64,000 nucleotides of DNA from Holophagales bacterium (GTDB lineage Bacteria; Acidobacteriota; Thermoanaerobaculia; Multivoradales; Multivoraceae), in the NCBI GenBank assembly GCA_009837885.1, contig VXSP01000045.1, positions 124,001 to 188,000 of the forward strand, given 5' to 3'. Numbering within the stretch: the stretch's first letter is position 1; every line of letters starts with the position of its first letter. The position numbers were made by a program, and so were the translations under genes. The notes under the pieces are model-generated. The model saw nothing but the letters and a program-made list of their open reading frames with translations. It searched no databases and was not told the origin of the DNA. Positions 1 through 7,948 of this stretch are shown piece by piece.

Positions 1-1107
1 ACGAAGGAGCGGGCACTGGTGATCGGCGTGAGGCCGGAGGACGACCACTTCGCCGAGACGGTCGAACTGGTCCGTTCGGCGGGCGTCGAGGTCGCGGGGA
101 AGCTCAGGCAGCGTCGCTCGCGGGTGCATCCGAGGACGGTCGTCGGCCGGGGCAAGCTGACCGACATCGTTCTGCAGAGCATGCGCGCGGGCGCCGAAGT
201 GGCGATCTTCGACATCGACCTGAAGCCGGCCCAGGCTCGGGCATTCGAGGACGCGACCGGTCTCAAGGCGATCGACCGCACCCAACTCATCCTCGACGTG
301 TTCGCGCAGCGGGCGCGTTCGCGGGACGGCAAGCTTCAGGTCGAGCTGGCGCAGTTGCGCTATTCGCTGCCGCGGCTGACCGAGAAGGACGCGGGGCTGT
401 CGCGACTGACGGGCGGCATCGGCGGGCGCGGGCCCGGTGAGACGGTCCTCGAGGTCGGCCGGCGGCGGATCCGCGACCGGATCCGCAACCTGGAGCGGCA
501 GGTCGAGAAGCTGTCCAGGCAACGGGACGTGGCCCGCAGCCGACGCCGCGACCGCCGGGTGCCGGTTCTCTCCCTGATCGGCTACACGAACGCGGGCAAG
601 AGCACGCTGCTCAATGCGTTGACGCGAAGTGAGGTCGAGACCGCCGGCAAGCTCTTCGTCACTCTCGACCCGACGAGTCGGCGGATCCGTTTTCCGCGTG
701 AGGGCGAAGTCGTCATCACCGACACGGTCGGCTTCATCGCGGAGCTGCCGCCCGATCTCGTGCGGGCGTTCCGCGCCACGCTGGAGGAACTCGGGGACGC
801 GGATCTGCTGCTCCATGTCGTCGACGCCGCTGATGCGGGTTGGCGGGCGAAGGTGGAGGCGGTGGAACGGCTGATCGAGGAGCTGTCGCTCAACTCGAAG
901 CCGCTCCTCGTCGTGCTGAACAAGTGCGACCTGGTGACGGACGAGCACGTGCGCCGGATGGCCGGCCAGCTCGACGCGGTCGCGGTCAGCGCGCGCACGC
1001 GGGCCGGTTTTGGACGGCTCATCGACCGTGCCGAGGAGGCGATGGGGCGGGCCGCGCCGCTCTTGCCGGGGGGCCGGTTGGGGCGCGGAGCCGCAGCCGC
1101 GCGCTGA
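1..1107 (+). CDS. hflX: GTPase HflX, 5' end cut by the window edge
   Basis: HflX is a ribosome-associated GTPase that splits stalled or stress-damaged 70S ribosomes. The reading frame is open from base 1 (TKERALVIGV), so the true start lies upstream; a GTG at 19 is available but would remove residues typical of the N-terminal domain. The N-terminal nucleotide-binding domain is followed by the HflX hallmark GGIGGRGPGET, a charged helical linker (RNLERQVEKLSRQRD) and the G domain with P-loop GYTNAGKST near residue 190, DTVGF (G3) and NKCD (G4). The C-terminal tail is short. The next gene starts 16 bases downstream. The family call is very secure. Confidence 0.96.
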   Translation, partial: TKERALVIGVRPEDDHFAETVELVRSAGVEVAGKLRQRRSRVHPRTVVGRGKLTDIVLQSMRAGAEVAIFDIDLKPAQARAFEDATGLKAIDRTQLILDVFAQRARSRDGKLQVELAQLRYSLPRLTEKDAGLSRLTGGIGGRGPGETVLEVGRRRIRDRIRNLERQVEKLSRQRDVARSRRRDRRVPVLSLIGYTNAGKSTLLNALTRSEVETAGKLFVTLDPTSRRIRFPREGEVVITDTVGFIAELPPDLVRAFRATLEELGDADLLLHVVDAADAGWRAKVEAVERLIEELSLNSKPLLVVLNKCDLVTDEHVRRMAGQLDAVAVSARTRAGFGRLIDRAEEAMGRAAPLLPGGRLGRGAAAAR

Positions 1108-1123
1108 TACGCTCGAGCACGCC

Positions 1124-1642
1124 ATGAAGTGCTGTCCCAGGCTTCAGAGGATCGGTTGGGGAGCGCTCGCGGTGCTCCTCCTGGCCGGCATGGCAGCCCT
1201 GCTTGCGCATTCCCTCGCGGTGCCGGTGGTGGCCTCCGACTCGCCGCCGGGGCGGCCCGACTTCGAGGGCTGGTACGAAGGGGCCGCCGGGCTGGCGGAG
1301 GCGCTCGAGATCCAGCAGCGCGACCGCCTGCCGCTGTTCTTGTACATCTACACCGACTGGTGCCCGTACTGCCGCCAGTTCGAGCGTGAGTTGTTGACGG
1401 ACGATGAGGTCGACGGCTACCTGGACGCGGTGCTCGCGGTGCGGATGAACCCCGAGTCCGGGGGACAGGAGAGCCAGTTGGCGCAGAGGTTCGGCGTGCG
1501 CGGCTATCCGACCCTGGTCATGTACAGCGCCGACGGCGAGACGGCCTCGTACGTCGAGCGGATGGAGATGGTCGACGGCGAACCCCGCCTGATGAGCGGC
1601 AGGGCCTTCCTGAGGGTGCTGGACGAGGCGGCCAACAGGTAG
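1124..1642 (+). CDS. exported or membrane-anchored thioredoxin-fold protein
   Basis: A 172-residue protein with one hydrophobic N-terminal segment (about residues 11-36), acting as a signal peptide or membrane anchor, followed by a thioredoxin fold. The active site is WCPYC (Cys80, Cys83), and GYPT supplies the cis-proline. The chain resembles the thioredoxin-like domains that reduce or monitor disulfides in the periplasm. ATG 1124 was chosen because it places the hydrophobic segment at the N-terminus; a longer in-frame extension would overlap hflX. A TACGCT -10-like hexamer at 1108-1113 would give a very short leader. It is followed 12 bases later by a second CxxC protein, so the two may share a redox task. 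The substrate is unknown. Confidence 0.85.
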   Translation: MKCCPRLQRIGWGALAVLLLAGMAALLAHSLAVPVVASDSPPGRPDFEGWYEGAAGLAEALEIQQRDRLPLFLYIYTDWCPYCRQFERELLTDDEVDGYLDAVLAVRMNPESGGQESQLAQRFGVRGYPTLVMYSADGETASYVERMEMVDGEPRLMSGRAFLRVLDEAANR

Positions 1643-1654
1643 GCCGGTTGCTGG

Positions 1655-2119
1655 ATGGACGAGCGCCGCGAACGCCGGCCGCCGAGGGCCATCGTCTACT
1701 ACGACGGCGACTGTGGGCTCTGCAATTGGTCGGTGGCGCGGTGCCTGTCCCGGGGCGTACCGCCCGGTGTCCGGTTCGCGCCCCAGGACGGTGAGGCGTT
1801 CGAGCGGCTGACCGCTGCCCGGCCCGATCTTGCCGATCTGGACAGCATGGTGCTTCAGATCCTGCCGGCAACGCACGCGGGCGCTACTCCAGCTTCGTCC
1901 TTGCCGGGTGAGATCAAGGTCCGCAGCGAAGCGGTGCTGTGGTTGGCGGAGCGGTTGGACGGCCCGGAGCGCTGGCTCGCCCTGCTCGCGCGGGTCGCGC
2001 CGAGAGCCGTGCTCGACTGGGGCTACCGGATCCTGGCGCGAAACCGCCAACAGGTGGGCCGCCGGCTGGCGGAGTGTCCCGTACCCACGCCGGAGCAGCG
2101 GCGCTACTTCCTCGCGTGA
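1655..2119 (+). CDS. DCC-family (DUF393) thiol-disulfide oxidoreductase-like protein
   Basis: A 154-residue protein of the DCC family, named for the DxxCxxC signature seen here as YYDGDCGLCN (Cys20 and Cys23). It has no signal peptide, so it is probably cytoplasmic. Members are predicted thiol-disulfide oxidoreductases, but their substrates are unknown. The middle part (VLWLAERLDGPERWLALLARVAPRAVLDWGYRILARNR) matches the family's hydrophobic C-terminal half. Its stop codon overlaps the GTG start of the phosphopantetheinyl transferase by four bases, so the two are probably translationally coupled. Confidence 0.88.
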   Translation: MDERRERRPPRAIVYYDGDCGLCNWSVARCLSRGVPPGVRFAPQDGEAFERLTAARPDLADLDSMVLQILPATHAGATPASSLPGEIKVRSEAVLWLAERLDGPERWLALLARVAPRAVLDWGYRILARNRQQVGRRLAECPVPTPEQRRYFLA

Positions 2120-2871
2120 GCACGGCCCGGGGAGTGCCCCCGAGCCTGGCGGGCAGCCTTCCCCGCGACATCAGCGTCGCGGACTCTGAGATCGGCCCGC
2201 TGGAGGAGCTGATCGAGGAAGCTCGACAGCTCGGCTTCAGCCTGCCTGCCGCCCTCGAAAACGCCATCGACAAGCGGCGGCGGGAGTACCTTGCCGGCCG
2301 GATCAGCGCCGGGCATGCGCTGAGGCAGTTGCTGGGGCCCGATGCGTCGGAGGGCCAGATCGTCGGCGACGATGACGATGTTCCCCGGTGGCCGGAGGGC
2401 GTGGTCGGCTCGATCTCCCACGGCGCCGGCTTCGGCTTCGCCGCCGTTGCCGCGGCTGACCGGTACCGGGGCCTCGGCGTCGACGTGGAACGCGTCGTGT
2501 CCGCACGGCAGGCAGGGCGGCTCGGTGCACGGGTGCTGAACGAGCGGGAGATGAGCCTCCGTCAGGAAGGCGCCGGCGGCCTGACCGAGGCCGAGATGTT
2601 CACGCTCGTGTTCTCGGCCAAGGAGAGCGCGTACAAGGCCCTGTTTCCCCGCTACCGGCAGGTGCTCGGGTTCTCGGATGTCGAGTTGGAACGGCGGGAG
2701 GCGGGCGACGGCGGTGGTCGCCGCGGGGCGCTGCGGCTTCGGACGAGTGTCGCGAGCGAGGACGGGGCGGTCCGGCGCCTCGTCGGCTGGTACGTGTTGA
2801 CGGGCGGCCAGGCTGACGAGGCCGCGGGCGGCGCGTCGCGCATGTGGACCGTCGTCGCGATTCCGTCCTGA
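2116..2871 (+). CDS. 4'-phosphopantetheinyl transferase superfamily protein (EntD/Sfp-like)
   Basis: This enzyme moves the phosphopantetheine arm from CoA to a serine of acyl or peptidyl carrier proteins. The two superfamily motifs are present: GLGVDVERV, with the metal-binding Asp/Glu, and FSAKESAYKAL, with the Lys-Glu pair; SISHGAG upstream is the usual CoA-binding His segment. At 251 residues it is close to EntD-type enzymes. GTG 2116 is inferred from the GTGA overlap with the upstream stop. No carrier-protein synthase lies nearby in this window, so its target is probably encoded elsewhere. Coupling to a DCC-family protein is unusual and unexplained. Confidence 0.9.
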   Translation: MSTARGVPPSLAGSLPRDISVADSEIGPLEELIEEARQLGFSLPAALENAIDKRRREYLAGRISAGHALRQLLGPDASEGQIVGDDDDVPRWPEGVVGSISHGAGFGFAAVAAADRYRGLGVDVERVVSARQAGRLGARVLNEREMSLRQEGAGGLTEAEMFTLVFSAKESAYKALFPRYRQVLGFSDVELERREAGDGGGRRGALRLRTSVASEDGAVRRLVGWYVLTGGQADEAAGGASRMWTVVAIPS

Positions 2872-2914
2872 CCGCCAGTGGGCGTTCGCGGAGTTCCCGG
2901 CTCGAAGAAGGCCC

Positions 2915-2956
2915 TTGACACACGTCAAATGACGGCCGTATCGTCGTCGAATGACG
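2915..2956 (+). promoter_or_regulatory. promoter and repeated operator of the toxin-antitoxin operon
   Basis: TTGACA (2915-2920), an 18-base spacer and TATCGT (2939-2944) look like a sigma-70 promoter that places the transcript start at or beside the ATG at 2951, so the mRNA is probably leaderless. The region is packed with inverted repeats: TTGAC-N4-GTCAA at 2915-2928, the perfect palindrome CGTCAAATGACG at 2923-2934 and a near copy CGTCGAATGACG at 2945-2956, starting 22 bases (about two helical turns) further on. The second copy covers the start codon. This fits autoregulation by the antitoxin. Confidence 0.7.
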
Positions 2957-3436
2957 CAGGGCGATGCCACTGCCATACTTGCGGGCTACGCGAACCGGGC
3001 CGAGTTGCCGACGACCGAGGCTGCCCGTCTGGGGGATCTGCTCGGGATCGAGGATGCCGCCGTCCTGAGTGACCTTGAGCTCGCGCGCCGAGTCGGCGGC
3101 GGCCTGCATCCCGACGCGGCGACCGTGCTGATGGAGATTCTCGGCCGTGCGAACGTCGTCGGACCCGTGATCCCCGAGGCGACGCTGCGACGGGCTCGCA
3201 ACGAGGCCAAGCCGCTGTCGAGAGAGATGAGCGAGCGGCTCTACGAGCTCAGCCGCATCGTCGAGGCCCTCAGCCGCTCGTACAGGGGGGACCGGGAGGG
3301 AATCATGGCCTACCTCACGGCACGCCATCCTCTCCTGGAAGGCCGGAGAGCGCTCGACGTCGCGTGCTCCAGCTCCGCCGGCGCGCGCCATGTGCTCGAA
3401 CTGATTCACCGCGCCCAGGACGGCATTCCCGTGTGA
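2951..3436 (+). CDS. antitoxin with DUF2384 (MbcA/ParS/Xre) toxin-binding domain
   Basis: A 161-residue protein that probably neutralises the RES toxin encoded immediately downstream and represses the operon. The C-terminal half (about residues 95-160: LYELSRIVEALSRSYRGDREGIMAYLTARHPLLEGRRALDVA, then ARHVLELIHRAQDGIPV) is the typical MbcA/ParS/Xre domain that occludes RES active sites. The N-terminal half should be the helical DNA-binding part. ATG 2951 lies 6 bases after the -10 element. The stop overlaps the toxin GTG start (GTGA), the usual antitoxin-first arrangement of this family. Confidence 0.9.
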   Translation: MTQGDATAILAGYANRAELPTTEAARLGDLLGIEDAAVLSDLELARRVGGGLHPDAATVLMEILGRANVVGPVIPEATLRRARNEAKPLSREMSERLYELSRIVEALSRSYRGDREGIMAYLTARHPLLEGRRALDVACSSSAGARHVLELIHRAQDGIPV

Positions 3437-3918
3437 CCGCGAGGCTCCTCGCGTCGCCGATGCGGGTGTATCGCATCGGCGACGCCGACGGGAAGTTCCC
3501 TGTGTGGAGCGCGGAAGGGGCGCGCCGCTACAACGGCCGATGGCATGAGTACGGCGCCGAGGTGATCCACGCCTCCCGGAACTACTCGACGGCGATGCTG
3601 GAGACACTGGTCAACTGGCCGTCGCCCGTACCGTCGAACCAGCACTTCGTCGAAGCGGTCATTCCCGCCGGAACGAGCTACGAGGTCGTCACGGCCGATG
3701 TTCTTCCCGGTTGGGAACGGCCGAACCTGGCGGCTTCGCAGCGCTTCGGCGGGGACTGGTATCTGGAACGCCGCAGCGTGCTGCTCTTCGTGCCGTCGGT
3801 AGTCGCGCGCCCGGAGAGTAACGTCCTCATCAACACCCGCCATCCGGACTACGAGGGCCTGGGAATCGAGGTCGGTCTGGAGACGCCCGTGTGGTGGGAT
3901 CAGCGGCTGTTCGCCTGA
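3433..3918 (+). CDS. RES-domain toxin (predicted NAD+-degrading)
   Basis: RES toxins use an ADP-ribosyltransferase-like fold to degrade NAD+ in the cytoplasm. The three residues that name the family are in place: an Arg in GARRYNGRW (residues 29-37), Glu57 in STAMLETLVN, and Ser122 in LLFVPSVVARPESN; NTRHPDY near the C-terminus is also typical. The start is taken as GTG 3433, overlapping the antitoxin stop by four bases; this gives 161 residues, the normal length. No frameshift or missing key residue is visible, so the toxin should be active. Confidence 0.92.
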   Translation: MTARLLASPMRVYRIGDADGKFPVWSAEGARRYNGRWHEYGAEVIHASRNYSTAMLETLVNWPSPVPSNQHFVEAVIPAGTSYEVVTADVLPGWERPNLAASQRFGGDWYLERRSVLLFVPSVVARPESNVLINTRHPDYEGLGIEVGLETPVWWDQRLFA

Positions 3919-4001
3919 TCGCTGCGACTGAACGTGACGCGCACCGCTGCTACGATCCGCGCTTCCGCGAACGACGACTGGATTGAATGAGGAGTCCAAC
4001 G

Positions 4002-5975
4002 ATGGCGCGTCACGCCCTTTTGGCCCTCGTTCTCGCCGGGACTTCCGTGGCTCTCGGTCAGCCCACGGACACCGACTGGTCCGTCGTGACCGGCAACAAC
4101 GCGAGTCAGCGGTACGCGCCGCTTGGACAGATCGATCGGGACAACTTCGGCGTGCTCGAAGTCGCCTGGCGATGGTCGTCGCCGGACAACGAGTTGATGA
4201 CCGGGGATGGCGAGACGACGGGCCGGCGCATGGTGCCGCGGAATCACGAGGCGATTCCGATCAAGATCGGCGACCGGCTCTACGTGACGACCGGCTACGG
4301 GCAGATCGCGGCCATCGACATCGAGCAGGGGACGAGTCTGTGGACCTATGACCCACGGGCCTACGCTCACGGCCGGCCAACCAACCTCGGCTTCACGCAC
4401 CGGGGCGCCGCGTACTGGAAGGACCCGGACCTGCCCGGCGAGGGAGGCCGGCTGGTCTGGGCGGGCGGCGACGCCTTCCTGCGCGCGGTCGACACGCTGA
4501 GCGGCGAACCGATCGCCTCCTTCGGAGACGGCGGCAGTGTGGATCTCACCCTCGGCCTGCGCCGCGAGGTCTCACGCCGGGTCTACAGCGTCAGTTCGCC
4601 CGTCACCCTGTGCCGCGACGTCGCGATCGTCGGTTCTTCCATCTCGGACGGTCCGCGCGCGCCGGAAGCGGCTCCGGGCGACGTCCGCGGATTCGACGTG
4701 CGCACCGGCGAGCAGCTCTGGACGTTCCATTCGATTCCGCAGCAGGGCGAACCCGGGCGCGATACCTGGGAGAACGGTTCGTGGAAGTACAGCGGCAACA
4801 CGAACGTCTGGACGCTGATGAGCGCCGACCCGGAGCTTGGCCTCGCCTACCTGCCGTTCGGCACGCCGACCAACGACTGGTACGGCGGGCACCGCCTCGG
4901 CGACAACCTCTACGCCGAGTCGCTGGTCGCGGTCGACTGCGAGACCGGGGAGCGGCGCTGGCACTTCCAGACGGTTCACCACGGCCTGTGGGACTACGAC
5001 CTGCCGACTCCAGCGATCATCGGCGACATCGAGGTCGAGGGCCGCGCCATCCGGGCGGCGATGCAGCTCTCCAAGCAGGGTTTCCTCTACGTCTTCGACG
5101 CCGGCACCGGCGAACCGGTGTGGCCGATCCTGGAGCGCGAAGTGCCGCAGACGGGCATCGTCGGCGAGCGGACGTCGCCGACCCAGCCCTTCCCGACCCG
5201 GCCGCCGGCCTTCGAACGTCAGGGAATCGGCCCGGACGATCTGATCGACTTCACGCCGGAACTCCACAGCGAAGCGATGGCCATCCTTGGCCGCTACCAG
5301 TACGGGCCGATCTTCACGCCGCCCACGGAGCGCGGCACGTTTCTGATGCCCGGCTACGGCGGTGGCGCGAGCTGGCCCGGCGGCGCCTTCGACCCGGAGA
5401 CCGGCATGCTCTACGTGCCGTCCTTCACCTGGCCGGTGGTGAACACGCTTCGCAAGCCGGACGCGAGCCGCTCGTCCTTCGACTACGTGGGCCGCATCAC
5501 CAGCGACGTCCGCGGCCCCCGCGGTCTGCCGCTGGTCCAGCCCCCCTACTCCCGGATCACCGCCTACGACATGCACCGCGGCGAGATCGCCTGGACCGTG
5601 CCTCTGGGCTACGGCCCGCGGCGCCATCCGGCACTTGCCGGGCTCGACCTGCCCGCCCTGGGCTCCGGCGCCCGCGGCCACGTCGTGGCGACAAGGACGC
5701 TGCTGTTCGTGACCTCCGGTCGGTCACTCGCATTTCGCGGAGTCGACCGGGAGGCGACGGCCGAGGGCGCCGGACGCGACGACTGGCGAATCGAGACGCC
5801 GGCTTTGCGCGCGTTCGACAAGGCGACCGGCGGGCTCGTCGGCGAAATCGAACTACCCGCACACACCGACGGCAGTCCCATCACGTTCCTGCATCGAGGC
5901 CGGCAGTACCTCGTGTTCGCACTCGGCGGGCGCGGGGCTCCGTTCGAGCTGATCGCCTACCGGTTGCCCATCTAG
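4002..5975 (+). CDS. exported PQQ-dependent dehydrogenase (quinoprotein glucose-dehydrogenase type)
   Basis: A 657-residue periplasmic beta-propeller quinoprotein with a signal peptide (MARHALLALVLAGTSVALG). Blade motifs recur throughout, for example SQRYAPLGQID, GEQLWTFHSIPQ, GERRWHFQTVHHGLWDYD and FLYVFDAGTGEPVW. The last pair resembles the catalytic domain of membrane-bound quinoprotein glucose/quinate dehydrogenases, here without the N-terminal membrane anchor. ATG 4002 is preferred over the in-frame ATG 3987 because GAGGAG (3989-3994) is well spaced before it. A CocE-type lipoprotein starts 9 bases downstream. A close paralogue lies at the right edge (63196). No pqq biosynthesis genes are in the window, and the substrate cannot be read. 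Confidence 0.9.
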   Translation: MARHALLALVLAGTSVALGQPTDTDWSVVTGNNASQRYAPLGQIDRDNFGVLEVAWRWSSPDNELMTGDGETTGRRMVPRNHEAIPIKIGDRLYVTTGYGQIAAIDIEQGTSLWTYDPRAYAHGRPTNLGFTHRGAAYWKDPDLPGEGGRLVWAGGDAFLRAVDTLSGEPIASFGDGGSVDLTLGLRREVSRRVYSVSSPVTLCRDVAIVGSSISDGPRAPEAAPGDVRGFDVRTGEQLWTFHSIPQQGEPGRDTWENGSWKYSGNTNVWTLMSADPELGLAYLPFGTPTNDWYGGHRLGDNLYAESLVAVDCETGERRWHFQTVHHGLWDYDLPTPAIIGDIEVEGRAIRAAMQLSKQGFLYVFDAGTGEPVWPILEREVPQTGIVGERTSPTQPFPTRPPAFERQGIGPDDLIDFTPELHSEAMAILGRYQYGPIFTPPTERGTFLMPGYGGGASWPGGAFDPETGMLYVPSFTWPVVNTLRKPDASRSSFDYVGRITSDVRGPRGLPLVQPPYSRITAYDMHRGEIAWTVPLGYGPRRHPALAGLDLPALGSGARGHVVATRTLLFVTSGRSLAFRGVDREATAEGAGRDDWRIETPALRAFDKATGGLVGEIELPAHTDGSPITFLHRGRQYLVFALGGRGAPFELIAYRLPI

Positions 5976-5984
5976 GAGTATCCG

Positions 5985-7907
5985 ATGAAACCGAAGACTG
6001 GATTCCTGACGCTCTGTACCGTCCCCCTCCTCGCCGCAATCCTCGCCTGCGCGCCGGCCGGCGGCGACCTTCCGGCCGGCGGCGAGCACGCCGGCTTCGG
6101 GGCCTACACGCGGGAAGCGACCTACGATGGCGCCAACCGGTACTCCATCTACGTCCCGATGCCCGACGGCGTGCGCGTCTCGGTCGACTACTTCATCCCG
6201 ACAATCGAAGGCGTCGAGGCGTCGGAGCCGCTGCCGACCATCCTCCACTACACGCGCTACACGCGGGCCTTCCAGGTCGAGGACGACGACGGCAACGTCC
6301 GGATCCTCTCGCAGGCCGAACGCGATCCGGTGCTCCAGCACATGCTGCACCGGGGCTACACAGTCGCGGTCGCCGACGCCCGCGGCACCGGCGCTTCCTT
6401 CGGCGTCCACAACGGCGCCTTCTCGATCGAGGAAACCGCCGACTCGTACCACATCGTCGAGTGGATCGCCGCGCAGCCGTGGAGTGACGGCAACGTCGGC
6501 ATGCAGGGCCGCTCGTACCCCGGCATGACCCAGTACCAGGCTGCCACGCAGAGGCCGGCGGCGCTCAAGGCGATCTTCGCCGAGATGGCCGGGCCGACCC
6601 CCTACGACTTCGTCTTCCGGGGCGGCACCTACAAGAACGAGTTCATCGGCACCTGGGGCGCCGGCACGAAGTCGGCGGATCTCTCGACCCGGGCCGCGCC
6701 GGTGGACGCCGACCCGGAAGGCGCTCTCCGCGACGCCGCGGTGGCGGAGCACGCCGGCAACCTGTGGGCGCACGAGATGCTGGCGGAAGCCGGCGCCGGC
6801 CTCCGGGACTGGAAGCTCAACATCGAGGACGGCGACCACGTGTCCTGGGACACGACCGGTACGAGCGACGACTGGACCGCGATGGATATGTCCGGCATCG
6901 CGATCTACCACCTCGCCGGCTGGCTCGACATCTACGCCACCCAGCAGCCAATGGCCTTCGCCAACCTCCCGAACGCGTCACAGAAGATGATGATCGGCCC
7001 CTGGATCCACGGCGGCGGCTACGGCGGCGACGTCCACAATGCCGAGTTCCTGCGCTGGTACGACCACTGGCTCAAGGGAATCGACAACGGCGTGATGGAC
7101 GAAGCCCCGGTCCACTACTACGTCATGCAGGGCAGCCACACGCTCCCGGACGACCCGGAAGCAGCCCTGAGCCTCGACGAGGAGCGGGCCGAAGACCCCG
7201 TAGCCTGGACCGCGGCCGATTCCTGGCCCCCCGCGGGCCTCTCGAACCGGCGCTTCGCTCTCGCCGGCGAGGGAACTCTGAGTTCCGCTTCAGACGGAGA
7301 CGCCGGCCGGGACGAGTACACGGTCGACTACTCCTCCTCCGTCGGCTCGTTCTCCCGCTGGATGAACGGCCACGGCGCCAGCCGCCAGGACCGGCAAGGT
7401 ACGACCTTCTTCGACGAGCGCTCCAGCGAGAACGCCAAGGCCCTCACCTACACCACCGGACCGATGGCCGAAGCGATGACCATCGTTGGCCACCCCGTCG
7501 TCCATCTGTCCGTCACTTCTACCCACGACGACGGCGACTTCTTCGTCTACCTGGAGGAGGTCGACGCGGACGGCCGCTCTCACTACGTCACCGAGGGCGC
7601 GCTGCGGGCTTCCTACCGAGCCGTCGGCGACGCGCCCTGGGACGACCTCGGTCTGCCTTTCCATCGCGGCCACGCCGAGGATCTCCAACCCCTGCCGGAC
7701 GAACCCGTCGAACTGGCAATCGACCTGATGGCCACCGCGGTCACGATCGACGAAGGGCATCGCCTGCGACTGACCATCGCCGGCGCCGACGCCGCCAACC
7801 ACGCGCTCTACCCGGATCCGCAAGGCGTCGACGCGCCGACCGTGACGATCCACCGGGGCGAGAGCGGTTCCTGGCTGGACGTGCCCGTGGCGCCGCCAGC
7901 CCCGTAG
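5985..7907 (+). CDS. CocE/NonD-family serine hydrolase lipoprotein
   Basis: A 640-residue alpha/beta hydrolase of the S15/CocE group, which cleaves esters or X-Pro-type bonds. The lipobox LAAILAC (Cys22) predicts a lipid-anchored protein. The nucleophile motif is GRSYPG (Ser177), with the oxyanion-side segment HYTRYTR upstream. The cap domain follows, and the C-terminal jelly roll includes ELAIDLMATAVTIDEGHRLRLTIAGAD. ATG 5985 follows GGAGTATCCG and leaves a 9-base gap to the quinoprotein, so the two are probably one operon acting on extracellular substrates. The natural substrate is unknown. Confidence 0.92.
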   Translation: MKPKTGFLTLCTVPLLAAILACAPAGGDLPAGGEHAGFGAYTREATYDGANRYSIYVPMPDGVRVSVDYFIPTIEGVEASEPLPTILHYTRYTRAFQVEDDDGNVRILSQAERDPVLQHMLHRGYTVAVADARGTGASFGVHNGAFSIEETADSYHIVEWIAAQPWSDGNVGMQGRSYPGMTQYQAATQRPAALKAIFAEMAGPTPYDFVFRGGTYKNEFIGTWGAGTKSADLSTRAAPVDADPEGALRDAAVAEHAGNLWAHEMLAEAGAGLRDWKLNIEDGDHVSWDTTGTSDDWTAMDMSGIAIYHLAGWLDIYATQQPMAFANLPNASQKMMIGPWIHGGGYGGDVHNAEFLRWYDHWLKGIDNGVMDEAPVHYYVMQGSHTLPDDPEAALSLDEERAEDPVAWTAADSWPPAGLSNRRFALAGEGTLSSASDGDAGRDEYTVDYSSSVGSFSRWMNGHGASRQDRQGTTFFDERSSENAKALTYTTGPMAEAMTIVGHPVVHLSVTSTHDDGDFFVYLEEVDADGRSHYVTEGALRASYRAVGDAPWDDLGLPFHRGHAEDLQPLPDEPVELAIDLMATAVTIDEGHRLRLTIAGADAANHALYPDPQGVDAPTVTIHRGESGSWLDVPVAPPAP

Positions 7908-7948
7908 TGAACTTGTGAAGAACTTGAACAACTGGGAGTAAGCAAGAG

